Below, piece after piece: positions 34,780-43,290 of a stretch of 64,000 bases of DNA. Origin of the DNA: Pseudomonas guariconensis (GTDB lineage Bacteria > Pseudomonadota > Gammaproteobacteria > Pseudomonadales > Pseudomonadaceae). The notes beneath the pieces are model-generated. The model saw nothing but the letters and a program-made list of their open reading frames with translations. It was not told the origin of the DNA and did not search any database. A program made the position numbers and the translations under genes. The DNA lies in assembly GCF_024127895.1 (NCBI RefSeq), contig NZ_JAMYBK010000012.1:62001-126000 (forward strand). The letters are read 5' to 3'. Each line of letters begins with the position of its first letter. Within the stretch, counting starts at the first letter, position 1.

Positions 34780-36039
34780 TCACACGCCATGCGCGGCCAG
34801 GCGCGCGGCATACCAGCGGGAGAATTGATCGACGTAGCGCTCGGTGAAGGCCGAGAACGGGCCGGGTGCGTAGGCCGGGTCCTGGGTGCCGCTGTGGGTG
34901 ATGCCGACCAGGCTGGCGTCCTGCTGGTTGGTGGCGATCCACACTTCGGTCAGCGTCTGCAGGTCGTAGTCGACGCCTTCCACGGCGTCCTTGTGCACCA
35001 GCCACTTGGAGCGCACCAGGGTCCTGTCCGGCGACAGCGGGATGATGTAGGTGATCACGGCATGATCGCTCATCACGTGGGTCCAGGAGTTGTGGGTCCA
35101 CAAGTGGGTATCGCCCAGGTCGCGGCGGGTCAGCTCGCCGAACAGCCGGGTGCAGGCCACTGCGGTGCTGAGGGTTTGGGACTCGCCGCGTCCGGCGATC
35201 ACCAGGCGCTGGGTGCGAAACTGGGTCACGGCGTCTTCGTCGAGGTATTCCACGGCGGCGCAGAGATGCCCGTCGCGCTCCCAGTCCCGCTGGGCATCGG
35301 CGTTGCGCTGGTAGTATTCGTCGAGGGCCTTGAGCGAGTCCTCGCCCATGCCGTCGGTGCAGAAGCCGAAGTCCTCCGGCAGGAAGGAGGCGGTCAATTC
35401 AGGGTGGGTACCCGCGCAGTGGTAGCACTCGCGGTTGTTCTCCATCACCAGCTTCCAGTTGCCGTTCTCGATGATCTCCTGCTCGTGGGCGATCCTGGTG
35501 TTGGTCAGGTCATAGGGCGCGAAGCGCGGGGTCATGGTCTGCTCCAGCACCGCGATGTCCTCGGGCGGGTTGTCGCCCAGGCAAACGAAGATGTGCGTGC
35601 CGATCACCTTGCAATGCACCGGGATCAGGCTGCGGCACTTGGGGTCGAAGCCCTTGCCCATGTGCGCGGCATGCTTGAGGCTGCCGTCCAGGTCATAGGT
35701 CCACTGGTGGTAGGGGCACACCAGCATGCCCACGGTGGACTTGCCGGCCTCCTTCAGGCGCGCGCCGCGGTGACGGCAGACGTTGCGGTAGGCCCGGACT
35801 TGCTCGTCGTCATCGCGCACCAGGAGGATCGACGACTTGCCGATGTCGAGGGTCGAGACGTCGCCGGGCTCGGCGATGTCGGCGGTGACACCGACCAGGA
35901 TCCAGTGCTTGGTGAAGAAGATATCCACGTCGGTGTCGAAGATATCCTGGCGGCCGAACAGTTCGCCGTTCATGCCGAAGCCGGGTTGACGCAGGGCGAC
36001 GAGCTCACGATGGCTCTTTTGGACAGGCGCAATGTTCAT
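34780..36039 (-). CDS. Rieske non-heme iron oxygenase, GbcA/stachydrine demethylase-like
   Basis: This 419-residue alpha subunit has Rieske ligands C88-x-H90 in NVCRHRGARL and C108-x2-H111 in LVCPYHQW. Mononuclear iron His207 and His212 are in NNRECYHCAGTHPEL, with the bridging acid Glu204. LVHKDAVEGVDYD is shared with glycine betaine monooxygenase GbcA and stachydrine demethylase Stc2. The family removes N-methyl groups from quaternary amines as formaldehyde. This copy is clearly a paralogue: its neighbours are an MFS transporter and a LysR gene, not the gbd/dgc cluster. The substrate could be a betaine other than glycine betaine, or carnitine. Confidence 0.9.
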   Translation of the reverse strand: MNIAPVQKSHRELVALRQPGFGMNGELFGRQDIFDTDVDIFFTKHWILVGVTADIAEPGDVSTLDIGKSSILLVRDDDEQVRAYRNVCRHRGARLKEAGKSTVGMLVCPYHQWTYDLDGSLKHAAHMGKGFDPKCRSLIPVHCKVIGTHIFVCLGDNPPEDIAVLEQTMTPRFAPYDLTNTRIAHEQEIIENGNWKLVMENNRECYHCAGTHPELTASFLPEDFGFCTDGMGEDSLKALDEYYQRNADAQRDWERDGHLCAAVEYLDEDAVTQFRTQRLVIAGRGESQTLSTAVACTRLFGELTRRDLGDTHLWTHNSWTHVMSDHAVITYIIPLSPDRTLVRSKWLVHKDAVEGVDYDLQTLTEVWIATNQQDASLVGITHSGTQDPAYAPGPFSAFTERYVDQFSRWYAARLAAHGV

Positions 36040-36164
36040 TGTTTTCCTCAGGCACTTTGTCAGACATTACGGAGGCTGTGCCCGCAGTATCAGAACGGCC
36101 CGAAAAAGCGTCAACGCGCCTAATTTTACCGCTCGCATTACCCAGGGTTATGCGAGCGGCGGCT

Positions 36165-37106
36165 TTACCGCGCGGCTTCTGGCAGGGCGTCGCGCAGCCA
36201 GTCGATCAGCGCCAGGATGGCCGGGGTGGCGCTGCGCCCGTGGGGGATCACCACGTAGTACGCCTCGCGTGGCCTGACCGTCAGCTCGGTCAGGCGTACC
36301 AGTTCGCCGCTGGCCAGCAGGTGATCGATCATCCGCCCCCAGCCCAGGGCCACGCCATGGCCGTGCAGGGCGGCCTGGATGGTGTCGGTGTACAGGTGGC
36401 AGCGCAGGCTGTAGCGCAGCTTGGGGGGCGTATGGCCCTGCTCCCTGAACCAAGTGGGCCAGGTCATCCAGCCTTCGCTGGTGGCGTCGGCGTCGAGCAG
36501 GTCGCTGGTGTACAGGTCGTGCAGCGAGGTCGGTGGCGTATTGCGTGCCAGCCAGGCGGGCGAGCAGACCGGGAAGATCTCTTCCTCGAACAGCAGCACC
36601 GCGCTGCCGTCTTCCCAGCGGCCGTTGCCGTAGCGCACCAGCAGGTCGACGTCATGGTTGCGCAGGTCGCCGGTGAACATCTGCGTGGCCAGGCGCAACT
36701 GGATCTGCGGCAGGGTAGCGCGCAGGTTGCCCAGGCGCGGCATGACACGCAGTTGGGAGAAGGTCGCAGTGGTGCTGAGCACCAGCTCCTGTTCGCCACT
36801 GCCTTCGCTGATGCGGTCGAAGACCGCGGCGATCTTCTGCAGGGAGTCGGAGATCACCGCGAACAGCGCCTGGCCCTCGCTGGTCAGGCGGATGCCCCGG
36901 TGCAAGCGCTGGAACAACTGGGCGCCGAGGTTCTCCTCGAGCTGCTTGACCTGCTTGCTCACTGCCGCCTGGGTGACGCCCAGCTCGCGGGCGGCGAGGG
37001 TGAAGCTGTTGTGACGGGCCACCGCCTCGAACTCGAGGAGCGCAGTCATCGACGGGATGATGCGCCGGTAGCCTTTGTGCTTGTTGCCGTTTTCTTGTGT
37101 TTTCAT
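36165..37106 (-). CDS. LysR-family regulator (GcvA-like)
   Basis: This 313-residue LysR protein has the GcvA-type N-terminus (LLEFEAVARHNSFTLAARE, GVTQAAVSKQVKQLEENLG, FQRLHRGIRLTSEGQ). ATG at 37106 is preferred to an in-frame start 51 bases upstream. It lies 125 bases upstream of the Rieske oxygenase gene on the same strand and most likely regulates that operon. Its own promoter shares the 37107-37410 gap with the divergent multicopper oxidase. Confidence 0.92.
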   Translation of the reverse strand: MKTQENGNKHKGYRRIIPSMTALLEFEAVARHNSFTLAARELGVTQAAVSKQVKQLEENLGAQLFQRLHRGIRLTSEGQALFAVISDSLQKIAAVFDRISEGSGEQELVLSTTATFSQLRVMPRLGNLRATLPQIQLRLATQMFTGDLRNHDVDLLVRYGNGRWEDGSAVLLFEEEIFPVCSPAWLARNTPPTSLHDLYTSDLLDADATSEGWMTWPTWFREQGHTPPKLRYSLRCHLYTDTIQAALHGHGVALGWGRMIDHLLASGELVRLTELTVRPREAYYVVIPHGRSATPAILALIDWLRDALPEAAR

Positions 37107-37266
37107 TCGACGTCCTGGCAAGGCGCGGTGCGCTGGTCCGCACTGCGGGGCAGACATTGGCAGAAAAACGGCGGCAGGTGTAGCCCGGTCCTAGGGCTTT
37201 TTACTATGGCGATAGCGGCCCCAGCATCTGCCAAACCCAGCGACAAGCCGCAAGACCTGCACAGCC

Positions 37267-37302
37267 CCCCGATTCAGGGGAATCCACTGGGGAATCCTCC
37301 CC
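37267..37302 (+). promoter_or_regulatory. Candidate enhancer palindromes CCCC-N6-GGGG upstream of the oxidase
   Basis: CCCCGATTCAGGGG (37267-37280) is followed by AATC. Nine bases on, an inverted-type GGGGAATCCTCCCC (37289-37302) repeats the GGGGAATC half. The first has the same CCCC-N6-GGGG form as two sites upstream of the secretion/curli operon (48807-48820 and 48851-48864). Its centre is about 106 bases before the predicted start point of the sigma-54 promoter, a usual distance for NtrC-type activators. Confidence 0.6.
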
Positions 37303-37353
37303 AACTCGTTCCGGTTGTCACCGCAACCCACTGAAAAACCACACGAATATTTA

Positions 37354-37369
37354 TGGCATGCCGCTTGCT
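37354..37369 (+). promoter_or_regulatory. Sigma-54 (-24/-12) promoter of the multicopper oxidase operon
   Basis: TGGCATGCCGCTTGCT matches the consensus TGGCACG-N4-TTGCW at all but one base. The invariant GG (37355-37356) and GC (37367-37368) are 12 bases apart as required. Transcription would start near 37380, about 30 bases before the ATG at 37411. Confidence 0.75.
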
Positions 37370-37410
37370 CCGGCCCTTCGCAGAGTCCCTGTGTCCCCCG
37401 GAGGTGCAGC

Positions 37411-40400
37411 ATGATGACCCCGCTCAAAGGCTCCGTCCTGACTTCACTCGTGCTGGCCCTGTTCGGCTGGCAGGCGACCAGCGAGGCGGCGGTGCAATGC
37501 CAGCGCACGCTGGTGGCCAACGTGGTGGCGCTGGACCAGCCGCTGATGTTCAACCGCCTTGGCGCGCAGAACGCCAACGGCATGATGTTCGCCCTGCGCC
37601 AGGATGTGGTGGACGAGCACCTGGTGCCGCTGTCCAAGGGCGGTGCCGCCGTTCCCGGCAAGGTCACCCTGCGCCCGGACAAGCGCCCGCGGCCGATCGT
37701 GCTGCGGGTCGCCGCCGGTGACTGCCTGACGGTCAACCTGACCAACCTGCTGGCCTACCAGGCCAACCCCAACAAGCACGGCCTCGATCACGACGAGCAC
37801 GACGTCGAAGGCGAGGAAGAAGACGACGCCCAGGCCGGGCACCCGGGCGGAGAACACTTCATCGCCGACGAACAGGTGACCGACCGCCACGTGGGCTTCC
37901 AGGTCAACGGCATGCAGGCGGTCAACGGCATCAGCGACATCGCCGCCAACACCGGCCGCAACGGCAGCTTCCTGGTCGCCCCCGGCAATACCCGCAGCTA
38001 CACCCTCTATGCCGAGCGCGAGGGCGCCTTCGCCGCCACCAGCCTGGGCGCCACCTTCGGTGGCCAGGGCGGGGCCGGGAACGTGGCCAACGGGCTGTTC
38101 GGCCAGGTGGTGGTGGTGCCCAAGGGCGGCCGCACCTACCGCAACACCCTCACCGAGGAGGAAATGCGCCTGGCCACCACGGGTCGCGCGCCCACTGGCC
38201 AGCCGGTGATCGACTACGAGGCTCGCTATCCGCAGGTCGAGCCGTGGATCGCCGAAGGCAAGGCCGGCAAGCCGATCATCGCCATGGTCGACGGCAACGA
38301 GATCCTCAGCAGCGAGACCGACGCCATCGTCATGGGCCCCAACCCCGACGGCAGCTTCCCACGCTCGACCTATCCGCTGGAAAGCGTCGGCAAGCGCAAC
38401 CCGGCACTGCCCAACCGCCTGGAGGCGTTCCGCGACTTCGCCTCGCAGTTCGCTGACGAAGTGGCCGCCACCCAGGCCTTTCCCGGCTATTGGGCCGACC
38501 CTGTGATGGGCCACGTCCTGGAGCCGACCCGCGACTCCTTCATGATCAACTACGGCTCTGGCGGCATGGGCGCCGAGGTGGTGGCCAACCGCCTCGGCGT
38601 GGGGCCGATGCACGACTGCTTGTCGTGCGCCTACGAGGAGTTCTTCCTCAGCGCCCACACCGTGGGCGACATCGGCACCCTGGTGGACGTACCGGCCAAC
38701 GTCGGCCTGGAGCAGATCCGCCCGGGCGAAACACCGCCGGCCAGCGCGACCGGGGTCAAGGCCAGCATGGCCCTGTACCCGTCGGAGCCGGCCAACGTGC
38801 ACCACAGCTACATCGGTGACTTCACCAAGTTTCGCAATACCCACAATGGCCACGAGCAGCACATCTTCCACCTGCACGGCCACCAGTGGCTGTTCAACCC
38901 CAATGACGACAACTCCGACTACCTCGATGCCCAAGGCATCGGCCCGGGTGTCGGCTACACCTACGAGATCGCCAACGGCGGTTCGGGCAACCGCAACCGG
39001 GTGGCGGGCGATGCCATCTACCACTGCCACTTCTACCCGCACTTCGCCCAGGGCATGTGGGGCATGTGGCGGGTCCACGATGTGTTCGAGGAGGGCACCC
39101 GCCTGGCGGTCAGCGGCGAAAGCGAGAACGGCTTCCACAGCACCCCGTTCGCCCTGCGCAGCGGCAAGCCCGCTGCCGGTGCCCGGGCCCTGCCGGACGG
39201 CGAGATCATCGCCGGCACGCCGATCCCGGCGATCGTGCCGTTGCCCGGCAAGGCCATGGCGCCGATGCCGGGCAAGGTGACGGTGGTGCCGAAACTCGCC
39301 CAGACTCTGGTCGCCGGCCATGACGACGATGACGAAGACGACGACGAGGAAGGCGACGACCACTCAGGGCATGGCGCCTCAGGGCCCCGCGCAGTGGGCT
39401 CCCTGGCCCTGGTCGATCGCAGCGAGAGCAACCGCAACGCCGATGGCAGCCTGAAGAACCCCGGCTACCCATTCTGGATCGGTGGCATGGAAAGCAGCGT
39501 CGGCCAGCGCCCGCCGACCCCGCCGCTGGACATGCTCGACCCGGCCCTGGCCCGTCAGCTCAAGGACAGTGGCAATGCCCTGTGGGCCGACCTCGACCCG
39601 AACCAGGTCGACGGTTGGGATGGCGGCCTGAGCCGGCACACCCTGGACGGCCTCTCCTCCGGTGGCCAGGCCCTGACCACCACCACCCGGCTGGACTTCT
39701 CCAAGGTGGTGCACAAGGCCAAGCCGATCTACCTGCCGGAAGAGGGCACCGAGGTCGAGCAGGCGGCCATGCGGTTCCATGCCAAGGCCGAGCACGCCAG
39801 CTTCGCCCTGCTGCCAGGCGGCCAGTTGCAGCCTGGCAACTTCCGCACCAACGGTGCCTTGCCCAGCGCCGGCGCGCCCTTCTATGAACCGTGCATGGAC
39901 GATCGCGGCAAGCGCCTGACCCAGGCCTCGGGGCTTGGCGAGTTCTTCAGCGGCGAGAGCCTGACCGGCCTCAACTTCCGTGGCGGCTCCAGCTTCACCG
40001 CCGACCGCCCGCGCATCTACAAGGGCGCCAACATCCAGTTCGACGCGGTGTACAACAAGGTCGGCTACCACTTTCCGCAGGCGCGCATCATCGCCCTCTG
40101 GGAAGACGCCTGGCCAGTCATCACCAAGCAGCGCCCACCGGAGCCGCTGGTGATGCGCATGAACACCTTCGACTGCACCCTGTACCAGCACACCAACCTG
40201 ATCCCGGCGTTCTACGAGATGGACGACTATCAGGTGCGCACCCCGACCGACGTGATCGGCCAGCATATCCACCTGCCCAAGTGGGACCTGACCGCCTCCG
40301 ACGGCTCGGCCAACGGCTGGAACTATGAAGACGGCGTTCTCTCGCCCGGCAGCTTGGTGGAGCGCGTGCAGGCCATCCGCAGCTTCAACGGCTGCACCGA

Positions 40401-43269
40401 GGGTGACGAACGCGAGGGCACCGCCGCCTGCCCGAAAGCCAAGCAGCACCCGTACTTCGGCCGCTTCGGCAGGGCCGACTGGCTGGGCGCACGCACGGCC
40501 ATGCAGCGCTGGTTCGCCGACCCGCTGGTCAACGTGCACAACGTCGACCGTGGCCTGGGCACCATCTTCACCCACGACCACTTCGGCCCGTCGACCCACC
40601 AGCAACTGGGCCTGTACGCCACCGTGCTGGCCGAGCCGGCCGGCTCCACCTGGTACCACGCCGAGACCGGCGAGAAGCTGTACGACCCGGCCGTGCGCCA
40701 GGATGGCGGGCCGACCTCGTGGCAGGCGGTGATCCACACCGGCGACCATGATGGCGATGGCCGCAACGACAGCTACCGCGAGTTCTTCCTCGAATACAGC
40801 GACTTCCAGCATGCCTACGAGGCGGGTGTGTACGTGGGCGCGGGCCCGGACGGCATCCCCGACAGCCAGGCCTATCCGGCCACGGCTGACAGCTTCCGTT
40901 ACGCCATCAACCCGCCCGTGCGGCAGAAGGCGTCCAACCTGCTGGAGGCGGTGGTCGAGTCGCGTGGCGGCCTGGCCCCGGGTTGCCCGACCCGGCCGTG
41001 CCCGCAGGCGATCTCGGTGGATGATCCGGGCATGTTCGTCGTCAACTACCGCAACGAGCCGCTGGCCCTGCGCGTGTTCGATCCCAACAAGGTCGGCCCG
41101 GACGGCAAGCGCGGCATGCAGGCCGATGGCCTCGGCGGCGACCTGGCCTACGCCATGCAGAGCCGTACCGACCGCGCCATCCCGGCAATGAACCTGGCGC
41201 CGTCGGCGATCACCGCGGCGGTCGGGCCTACCGGCGGCACCACGCTGTTCCCACCGCACATCAACCAGGGCAGCGAGCCGGGCGACCCATTCACCCCGAT
41301 GCTGCGCACCTATTCCGGCGACAACGTGCGCCTGCGCATCCATGCCGGTGGTCACGAGGAGGAACACAACATCACCCTGCACGGCGTGAAGTGGCTGCAG
41401 AACGGCTCCGGCTATGGCAGCAGCTCCAACTCGGGGTGGAAATCCTCGCAGATGGTCGGCATCTCCGAGCAGATGGGCTTCATGGCACCGGTGTCGATGA
41501 TCTCCAGCTCCGCGGCCACCAACGGTGACTACCTGTACTCCCTGGACGCGGCACTGGAGGGCTACTGGAACGGCATCTGGGGCGTCATGCGCAACTACAC
41601 CGCCCATCGCCCGGACCTGATCGCGCTGCCGAACAACCCGCAGCCGGTGGCCATGCGCAACACCGTGGCGTTCGATGGCATCTGCCCGCGAACCACCGCC
41701 AACCCCAACGGCATCGGCAGCCGGCCGACGGTCAAGCGCAGCTACGAGATCGTCGCCGCCCTGGCCAACGACATCCTGCAGAACAACCACGGGGTCAGCA
41801 TCGACGACCCGGCCGGCGTCGGCCAGCACGTCGGCGGCCCGCTGAAGGCCAACGGTGGCACCTTGGTGTTTAACAGCCGCAAGACCAGCATCCCGCAGGT
41901 GACGGTGACCGACGAGGAGGAGGGCACCACCTTCACCATCGGCGGCCACAGCGCCCCATTGCACGACCCGACCGCGGTGCTGTACGTGCGCAAGGCCGAC
42001 CTGGACCCGGCCACCGGCAAGCTCAAGGCCGGGGTCCCGGTGGAGCCGCTGGTGCTGCGGGCCAACGCCGGCGACTGCCTGAGCATCACCCTGGAGAACC
42101 GCCTGCCGCTGGTCATGCCCGACCTGCCCAGCACGGCCGTGATGCAGCACGTGGTCAAGCGTGACCGCAACGGCAGCGAGGGCTCCACCGCCTTCAACAA
42201 CAACCTGATGCGCCCGTCCAGCCACGTGGGCCTGCACGCCCAGTTGCTGGCCTACGACATCACCAAGTCCGACGGCGCCAACGTGGGCCTGAACCCGGTG
42301 CAGACCGTGCCACCGCGCGCAGGCAGCAGCGGCGCGTACCCGAGCAAGGTGTACCAGTACTACGCCGGGCATCTGGAGCGCGAAGGCAAGCCGGTGCTGC
42401 AACTGGGCCGCACGGTGGACAACATCAACACCACGGCCATCGAGTTCGGCGGCCTCAACCTGACCCCGGCGGACTTCATCAAGCAGCCGCAGAAAGGCCT
42501 GGTCGGCGCCATGAGCATCCTGGCGCAGGGCGCCACCTGGACCGAGGACGCAGCCAGCCGTGCCCAGGCCACGGTCAAGGTCGCCGGCCAGCCCGACTAC
42601 CGCGACTTCGTCACGGTGTGGCAACGCGCGATGAACATGCGCTGGGCCGATGGCCGGCCGGTGGAGGGCATCAACACCGAGGGCAACGGTGTGCCGGGCG
42701 ATCCGAAGGACAACGGCAACATGGCCATGAACTACAAGACCGAGCCCCTGTGGTTGCGCTTCGGCCTGGCGCCGGACGCACCCTTCGGCCACGCCGACGG
42801 CAATGGCTTCGCCGATGTGCCCAACGCCCACATGGCCTACAGCAACGACCTGGTCGGCGGCGACCCGCAGACCCCGGTGCTCTGGGCCAAGCCCGGGCAG
42901 CCACTGCGCAGCCACGTGCTGATGCCCAGTGGCGGCAGCCGTGGCATCACCTACCAACTGGACGGGCACCTGTGGCCGCTGCACGCCTACCAGGCCGAGA
43001 AGAACGACCTCGATGGCTACCCCATGGGCCTGCCGGGCATCGGCTCGGTGCGCTTTGGCTACAACCCGATGTCGGTCTACATCGGCGCCCAGGAAAGCGT
43101 GCTGCCGGCGGCGCACTTCAGCTTCATGCTGCCCAGCGCCGGGGGAGCCAACGCCGTGCCGGGGGACTACCTGTTCCGCGACTATGCCGCCTACGGCAAC
43201 GTCTCGGGGCTGTGGGGCCTGCTGCGGGTCACCCACGAAGCGCCGCCGGCCACCGCACCGGCGCAATGA
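37411..43269 (+). CDS. mcoA: Giant secreted multicopper oxidase, putative Mn(II) oxidase (McoA/MofA-like)
   Basis: This 1952-residue exported protein has a signal peptide (SVLTSLVLALFGWQATSEAA) and several cupredoxin modules. Clear copper motifs are HIFHLHGHQW (His484, 487, 489, 491) and YHCHFYPHFAQGM (His538, Cys539, His540, His544, Met549). More His clusters follow: QHIHLPKW (952/954), FTHDHFG (1055/1057), HEEEHNITLHGVKW (1315-1324) and GHLWPLHAY (1853/1857). Two Asp/Glu/His-rich segments (about 123-150 and 637-656) could bind metal. Length and layout fit the Pseudomonas MnxG/McoA and Leptothrix MofA Mn(II) oxidases. The downstream SCO, cytochrome and SurA-like genes recall mofABC. Start: the ATG at 37411 after GGAGGTG. 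Mn(II) is inferred; another metal is possible. Confidence 0.8.
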   Translation: MMTPLKGSVLTSLVLALFGWQATSEAAVQCQRTLVANVVALDQPLMFNRLGAQNANGMMFALRQDVVDEHLVPLSKGGAAVPGKVTLRPDKRPRPIVLRVAAGDCLTVNLTNLLAYQANPNKHGLDHDEHDVEGEEEDDAQAGHPGGEHFIADEQVTDRHVGFQVNGMQAVNGISDIAANTGRNGSFLVAPGNTRSYTLYAEREGAFAATSLGATFGGQGGAGNVANGLFGQVVVVPKGGRTYRNTLTEEEMRLATTGRAPTGQPVIDYEARYPQVEPWIAEGKAGKPIIAMVDGNEILSSETDAIVMGPNPDGSFPRSTYPLESVGKRNPALPNRLEAFRDFASQFADEVAATQAFPGYWADPVMGHVLEPTRDSFMINYGSGGMGAEVVANRLGVGPMHDCLSCAYEEFFLSAHTVGDIGTLVDVPANVGLEQIRPGETPPASATGVKASMALYPSEPANVHHSYIGDFTKFRNTHNGHEQHIFHLHGHQWLFNPNDDNSDYLDAQGIGPGVGYTYEIANGGSGNRNRVAGDAIYHCHFYPHFAQGMWGMWRVHDVFEEGTRLAVSGESENGFHSTPFALRSGKPAAGARALPDGEIIAGTPIPAIVPLPGKAMAPMPGKVTVVPKLAQTLVAGHDDDDEDDDEEGDDHSGHGASGPRAVGSLALVDRSESNRNADGSLKNPGYPFWIGGMESSVGQRPPTPPLDMLDPALARQLKDSGNALWADLDPNQVDGWDGGLSRHTLDGLSSGGQALTTTTRLDFSKVVHKAKPIYLPEEGTEVEQAAMRFHAKAEHASFALLPGGQLQPGNFRTNGALPSAGAPFYEPCMDDRGKRLTQASGLGEFFSGESLTGLNFRGGSSFTADRPRIYKGANIQFDAVYNKVGYHFPQARIIALWEDAWPVITKQRPPEPLVMRMNTFDCTLYQHTNLIPAFYEMDDYQVRTPTDVIGQHIHLPKWDLTASDGSANGWNYEDGVLSPGSLVERVQAIRSFNGCTEGDEREGTAACPKAKQHPYFGRFGRADWLGARTAMQRWFADPLVNVHNVDRGLGTIFTHDHFGPSTHQQLGLYATVLAEPAGSTWYHAETGEKLYDPAVRQDGGPTSWQAVIHTGDHDGDGRNDSYREFFLEYSDFQHAYEAGVYVGAGPDGIPDSQAYPATADSFRYAINPPVRQKASNLLEAVVESRGGLAPGCPTRPCPQAISVDDPGMFVVNYRNEPLALRVFDPNKVGPDGKRGMQADGLGGDLAYAMQSRTDRAIPAMNLAPSAITAAVGPTGGTTLFPPHINQGSEPGDPFTPMLRTYSGDNVRLRIHAGGHEEEHNITLHGVKWLQNGSGYGSSSNSGWKSSQMVGISEQMGFMAPVSMISSSAATNGDYLYSLDAALEGYWNGIWGVMRNYTAHRPDLIALPNNPQPVAMRNTVAFDGICPRTTANPNGIGSRPTVKRSYEIVAALANDILQNNHGVSIDDPAGVGQHVGGPLKANGGTLVFNSRKTSIPQVTVTDEEEGTTFTIGGHSAPLHDPTAVLYVRKADLDPATGKLKAGVPVEPLVLRANAGDCLSITLENRLPLVMPDLPSTAVMQHVVKRDRNGSEGSTAFNNNLMRPSSHVGLHAQLLAYDITKSDGANVGLNPVQTVPPRAGSSGAYPSKVYQYYAGHLEREGKPVLQLGRTVDNINTTAIEFGGLNLTPADFIKQPQKGLVGAMSILAQGATWTEDAASRAQATVKVAGQPDYRDFVTVWQRAMNMRWADGRPVEGINTEGNGVPGDPKDNGNMAMNYKTEPLWLRFGLAPDAPFGHADGNGFADVPNAHMAYSNDLVGGDPQTPVLWAKPGQPLRSHVLMPSGGSRGITYQLDGHLWPLHAYQAEKNDLDGYPMGLPGIGSVRFGYNPMSVYIGAQESVLPAAHFSFMLPSAGGANAVPGDYLFRDYAAYGNVSGLWGLLRVTHEAPPATAPAQ

Positions 43270-43290
43270 CAGAAGAGGGGGAGCGTGAGC

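Larger units (their letters stand above)
37107..37410. other. Divergent intergenic region before the multicopper oxidase, 304 bp
   Basis: This gap lies between a minus-strand LysR gene and the plus-strand oxidase. It contains, left to right, the candidate LysR promoter, the palindromes at 37267-37302, a sigma-54 promoter at 37354-37369, and the oxidase ribosome site GGAGGTG at 37400-37406. No coding sequence is evident. Confidence 0.75.

Noticed and set aside
37289..37302. GGGGAATCCTCCCC as an independent second enhancer site for the oxidase
   Set aside because: Its arms are in the opposite order to the CCCC-N6-GGGG sites. It may be only a half-site repeat (GGGGAATC), so I list it with the main site but do not count it separately.
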